Source: Ischnura elegans
Lineage: Eukaryota > Arthropoda > Insecta > Odonata > Coenagrionidae
Assembly: GCF_921293095.1 (NCBI RefSeq)
Contig: NC_060252.1
Span: 74,420,866-74,484,865, forward strand
Direction of reading: 5' to 3'
DNA: 64,000 nucleotides
The notes under the pieces were generated by a model. The model saw nothing but the letters and a program-made list of their open reading frames with translations. It was not told the DNA's origin and made no database searches. Of the stretch, positions 61,001 to 64,000 are shown piece by piece. Every line of letters begins with the position of its first letter. Position 1 is the first letter of the stretch. The translations under genes and the position numbers were made by a program.

Positions 61001-62904
61001 CCGTTTAATGCGCATGTTATTGAGCAACTCTTAAAAAAATTGGATGCCATTAGTTTCAATCGAAGTAACTATAAGGACCACCAATTTTTAGAGCTTTCAT
61101 GCGTTGAAATATCTATTCAAAATTTTCATGAGGTAATTGTCATCTGATGATCTTGATGACCGAAAAAAAACATGCAGCGATTGCTGAAGCGAAGAGGAAC
61201 ACTTTCCAATGTTAATGAAAAAATATTTTGACCCTTTCGTGTTTGCATAGCTCAGAGTTGTCAAAGCGACTCATTAGGCAGTTGAAATTTAGTATGGGTC
61301 AACCGCCGCGGCCTGTGGTGAAACTCAGTCACCACCATGGCGGCCAACCACTGCAAAGTAGGGTGGTCCTTATTTTTGAAGTTTTTGAATTTCTTTTGGG
61401 ACGCCCCCCAGTTTTGTTCCATTGGCGATAAACAGTGATTAATATAGTATTCAAGATTATATTGACGAAGTTTAAAGTTCATCTACAGAATTTTATGGTT
61501 TTAAGATGGGTGAGAACGATCAACACATTTTGAGAGTATGCAACCCGCGTGGCACCCAAAGTGTTGGCTGGGGTGGTGCGCCCTTACTCTCAGTGCAATA
61601 TCCTGGGAACCAATGGGCAGAAATGAAAGATATTTGAGGTGATACAATATAAATGTCTAACTAGTCGTTTTAGAAGACAGAAAAGTGATAGAATAATCCA
61701 AGAGTGACATTATCTTAAGTTATGCCCGAAAAACACCCAAAAAACACAAAATTTCTAAACTTTGAGTGCGATGCGGCACGTTTTCGCGGCATACGATTGC
61801 AAAAATAATTTACACGATATATTTTCTCACCAAACGGAACAAAACTGGGTGGTGTCCCAAAAGCAAATCGAAAACTTCAAAAATAAAGACCACCCTACTG
61901 CACAGGTTTCGGCTCCACCAGTTAGGTCACTCTGGTGCACGCGGATGCACTGAATACTAGTTTTATTTAGCCACGCACCACAGTTGCTCAGGTGCGTGGC
62001 GGCCTTTATTGCCATCTGATGACATCGTTACATTGCAACGATTGCAACAACAAAAAGTAGATTGAATATTTAAAAGAGTTGTGAAGAATTGCCTATAATA
62101 CTCTCTTAAGGCCGTTTTACACGGGGCACGCAATTGCGCAGTTGGAGCTGTATTAATTTCTTAAATGGCACGGAATTGCGAATGCATGAACGAAATTAGA
62201 ACAGGGGCTATTTTGCCATCTCGCATCCACGCATTCTTGCATGTGTTCTAGCAATTCACTGCTTTACACGACGCAATTTTGACTGCGCCTTCGCTCGTAC
62301 GTCAGATTGCACAATTCCGTGTACCATGTAAAACAGCCTTTACAATTCGGTATTTTAAGCTATGAATGAAAACTAAAAGAATCTGGCACAAGACACTATC
62401 CGTGGCCTTGAATCTGCTGCAGGCCATTTCGGCTTTAGGCACCAAATTCAAATCCTTGCAACTGTCAGGAGCTAGTTCCATAGTGCGGCCTTTATGTGAT
62501 CGGTTCTTGCTACCGGTTCCATGGGCTTAGAACGGATAATACCAAAAACCAGGTACAGGAACTGTCCCATCTCTGGTAGTAACTCACTTGAAGCATTTTT
62601 ATCGTATTTATCTGAATATATTTACCTGAGTATAATGAATTTTATGACATAAATATGAAATATGTAAATAGCATGAGCTTATATCCAAATGTTATTTGAA
62701 AAAAAAATTTGAAGCAGTTATCATTTATTTTTAAAATCTTGCTGCTTTCATTTTACATTGGGTCTTCTTTTTATAGGTTATTTTTGGCAACATGATACTG
62801 GACCTAGGTGAGAGCAGATATGTCACCAAATTTGAAGATATTCGTCGTTTTCTCTATATTATTGATAAGATGAGCAAATGTAATGGAATTGAAACTGGTA
62901 GGAG
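52090..62904 (+). CDS. THAP zinc-finger protein with duplicated module, copy C (first seven exons)
   Basis: Exons: 52090-52209, 53787-54449, 54530-54645, 54729-54936, 55428-55648, 59820-60045, 62777-62904; the remaining two are beyond the window. All are open, in phase and GT/AG-bounded. THAP finger: CFVPGC, then VCELHF and AVPSIFPP. Exon 2 is 153 nt longer than in copy B: after the finger it has an AT-hook-like KKRGRPPRK (RGCP in copy B) and repeated units around EKPSTSPNPVEC and EKPSESPNPEEC where copy B has one. Module 1 and CxGY...CRNCQ are kept. In module 2, exon 7 has changes at otherwise constant places (GESRYVTKFEDIRRF), which may show relaxed constraint. Confidence 0.85.
55830..56001. 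mobile_element. Tc/pogo-like MITE in copy C intron 5
   Basis: Ends CCGTATTTCTCCGAATATAG and, reverse-complemented, CCGTATATGTCTAAATATAG, TA on both sides. GAATATAGTCCCCC occurs three times directly and once inverted. Confidence 0.65.
56002..58034. other. Copy C intron 5, unassigned
   Basis: The longest frame is a minus-strand ORF of 114 codons (56307-56651) that I do not recognise. The rest is AT-rich. Confidence 0.35.
58335..58781 (-). CDS. PLE GIY-YIG endonuclease fragment, left arm
   Basis: 148 codons from a methionine near the arm centre. Motifs: GVYQLRCGDCDSKYIGQTGR (GIY/YIG strands with the PLE CxxC), RAEEHRRDY, SQFATHLREEGH and REQLEILK. PLE proteins join an RT to this domain; here only the endonuclease part remains, so the true protein start is lost. 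Ends LLHPKKSL. Confidence 0.8.
   Translation of the reverse strand: MEKLLKVINIKPAFYNNSNLKSMLPSVKDPTDSALKSGVYQLRCGDCDSKYIGQTGRSLTVRAEEHRRDYYNNTGMSQFATHLREEGHQADFTPELLHRVKKGTQLDIREQLEILKIVKRKEPIANDHLFPFHSPLLDIPLLHPKKSL
58869..59315 (+). CDS. PLE GIY-YIG endonuclease fragment, right arm
   Basis: Mirror copy of the left-arm frame, identical apart from one residue (LLHPQKSL instead of LLHPKKSL). Same truncation. The open frame and near identity indicate a recent insertion or recent homogenisation of the arms. Confidence 0.8.
   Translation: MEKLLKVINIKPAFYNNSNLKSMLPSVKDPTDSALKSGVYQLRCGDCDSKYIGQTGRSLTVRAEEHRRDYYNNTGMSQFATHLREEGHQADFTPELLHRVKKGTQLDIREQLEILKIVKRKEPIANDHLFPFHSPLLDIPLLHPQKSL
59468..59506 (+). 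ncRNA. Hammerhead-ribozyme-like motif at a PLE 3' end
   Basis: Order: ACTAGT, CTTGATAA, a loop-forming TGGTACAGTGTAACC, GAAA, CTAGTC. Hammerhead cores read CUGAUGA...GAAA and end in a GUC-type cleavage site; PLE termini are known to carry minimal hammerheads. Here the first core box is degenerate, so activity is doubtful. The same motif is mirrored on the minus strand at 58144-58182. Confidence 0.4.
61359..61897. mobile_element. hAT-type MITE nested in the intron 6 element
   Basis: About 75 bp inverted ends starting TAGGGTGGTC, flanked by CTGCAAAG (61351-61358) and CTGCACAG (61898-61905), an 8 bp duplication with one change. The overlapping ORFs reflect the symmetry. Confidence 0.75.
62109..62339. 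mobile_element. Harbinger-like MITE nested in the intron 6 element
   Basis: Ends AGGCCGTTTTACACGG and, reverse-complemented, AGGCTGTTTTACATGG, with TTA on both sides (62106-62108, 62340-62342). Subterminal GCAATT/AATTGC repeats. Confidence 0.75.
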
Positions 62905-63440
62905 GTAAGATTAAATTAGAAATTGAGCTTCTCATAAAGTTTTTTTCTGGATGATGATAAAGTTTTTTTCTAAATGAGATTTGTCTTGGTGTCAAATGCT
63001 GTTAGAGAATTCCTTAAGCGTTTGTTACTTTTAGAGGTTAAATAAGTGCTGGACCTGGTAGGTGAAGAGTCACTTGCCTATGATGGACTTTGAATATGAA
63101 GAGACATATGATGTATATGTGGGTATCAAGGATAAGACTGGTTTGTGGAGTAGAAAATCTTATTACCATAAGAGATTTGAGTCATAGGTACTCACCTTCA
63201 ATTTGAAGAAGGAAGCTGGATGGCTGTCGAAACTCTAGTCCCACTAAACTTGTATTTGTAGCTGGAGAGCCCAAAATCTTGCACACATCACGAGAATTTC
63301 AAGGTTTTAAATTGATTACATCTTGGTAAAACTGAGATTTAGGAACCAGGACAAAAACTGAAAGCTGCTCTGGGGCAGATATCCACAATGACCATAATTC
63401 ATTGATCATCATCAGTTATCATTTCAAGAAGCAGTAGAGA
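62905..63440. other. Start of copy C intron 7, unassigned
   Basis: The first 150 bp aligns with copy B intron 7 (34320-34480); the rest has no recognised feature. A stretch GTCGAAACTCTAGTC near 63226-63240 recalls PLE termini but stands alone. Confidence 0.35.
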
Positions 63441-63664
63441 ATGAAATAAGCGAGAATGAGAAATCGGTTAAAGATTGGGAAACCATTTAAAAAGGATACA
63501 GGAGGCTGCGAAAGAAGTTATTGGAAGAAGATAAGCTGTCAAGAATAAAAGAATGAAATAAGCGAGAATGAGAAATCGGTTAAAGATTGGGAAACCATTT
63601 AAAAAGGATACAGGAGGATGCGAAAGAAGTTATTGGAAGAAGAAAAGCTGTCAAGAATAATCCA
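63441..63664. repeat. Two-unit tandem duplication, period 112 bp
   Basis: 63441-63552 is repeated at 63553-63664 with only a few substitutions (for example GGCTGCG/GGATGCG). Recent by its near identity. Not a multiple of three and not evidently coding. Confidence 0.85.
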
Positions 63665-63799
63665 TGTATCATAGATTCTTAGAATTCTCAGTACTAGCCT
63701 TAGAACTAATTGATAAAGAAGAAAGTACTAACTGCAAGGAAGTAAGAAACAAAATAAGTCGCAAAGTGAGGTAAGCTAGAGAATTGTGAATGATTATCA

Positions 63800-64000
63800 A
63801 AGAATTACATTATGAATAAAAACTTTTGGGCTTTGTCGCCGCGTCAATTCTTGGGTGGCCCCAACGTTTCCTGACCGATGCTGGTTGCTTTTTCAAGGGA
63901 TTCTGAAGAGTTGGATATTCTGAGCTGAAGAATTCTTTTACATAGGTATCTGCGTCAGGTGGTGGGGGGAAGGGAGCGGGAGGTTGGAGGAGGCGGTTAC
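63800..64000 (-). mobile_element. PLE 3' end entering from the right edge
   Basis: On the minus strand GAAAAAGCAACCAGCATCGG, then a few bases and GAAACGTTGG (63862-63871), the same terminal word as the fragment at 37577-37765. A poly-T/A-rich end lies at about 63810-63825. Any coding part would lie to the right of the window. Confidence 0.45.

Larger units (their letters stand above)
60271..62575. mobile_element. hAT-type element in copy C intron 6, with two nested insertions
   Basis: Exact 8 bp duplication GTAGTAAC (60263-60270, 62576-62583). Ends TAAGGATGAGTCAG and, reverse-complemented, CAGAGATGGGACAG. Its flanks align with the 33395-33907 element of copy B intron 6. The extra length includes a hAT MITE (61359-61897) and a Harbinger-like MITE (62109-62339) plus decayed sequence. 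Confidence 0.75.

Noticed and set aside
1-64000. CRISPR arrays, operons, rRNA genes, viral genes
   Set aside because: No regularly spaced short repeats, no prokaryotic gene packing, no rRNA-like blocks and no viral structural or replication motifs were seen; RT motifs all fit LINEs.

Overview
This window is animal nuclear DNA, most likely from an arthropod with a transposon-rich genome. The evidence is small exons with GT/AG borders and long AT-rich introns, APE-type LINEs with (ATT)n tails, Penelope-like elements (PLEs) with GIY-YIG domains, and hAT, pogo/Tigger, PIF/Harbinger and piggyBac-type elements. The arthropod assignment is inference; the animal assignment is firm. Nothing looks bacterial or like a free virus.

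The backbone is a tandem array of three paralogous plus-strand genes of one THAP zinc-finger family. Copy A (2792-7747) contributes its last four exons. Copy B (12454-43184) is complete: nine exons join without a stop into a 587-residue protein. Copy C (52090-62904) contributes its first seven exons and leaves the window. The protein has an N-terminal C2CH THAP finger with an AVPSIFPP box, then two related copies of a roughly 85-residue module. Each module is followed by a cysteine cluster ending in CxxC, and the two are separated by an acidic, proline-rich linker. The modules share intron positions and phases, so the gene grew by internal exon duplication before the whole gene was duplicated in tandem. 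I do not recognise the module. Fusion to a THAP finger suggests a chromatin or DNA-binding protein, or a domesticated transposon-derived one.

Layout: 1-2791, pogo-like element and unassigned DNA; 2792-8600, copy A and its 3' flank; 8604-12453, MITEs, hairpins and unassigned spacer; 12454-43184, copy B. Copy B introns hold a Harbinger element, a 2 kb hAT, two head-to-head LINEs, a tRNA-like sequence, a Tigger-like element, a large foldback, and a broken APE/RT LINE with two further insertions inside it. 43185-52089 is spacer with a LINE tail, hAT MITEs, a PLE remnant, a 1.7 kb TIR element and a 2.4 kb hAT nested in another element. 52090-62904 is copy C, with a striking head-to-head PLE palindrome in intron 5 and a hAT in intron 6. 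62905-64000 is intron with a tandem duplication and a PLE 3' end.

Because the paralogs align in introns and flanks, several insertions have an 'empty' counterpart in a sister copy, so insertion order can be read inside this one window. All transposon coding regions seen are truncated or interrupted. Copy B, by contrast, is uninterrupted despite about 29 kb of intron, mostly transposons, which points to selection on the protein.
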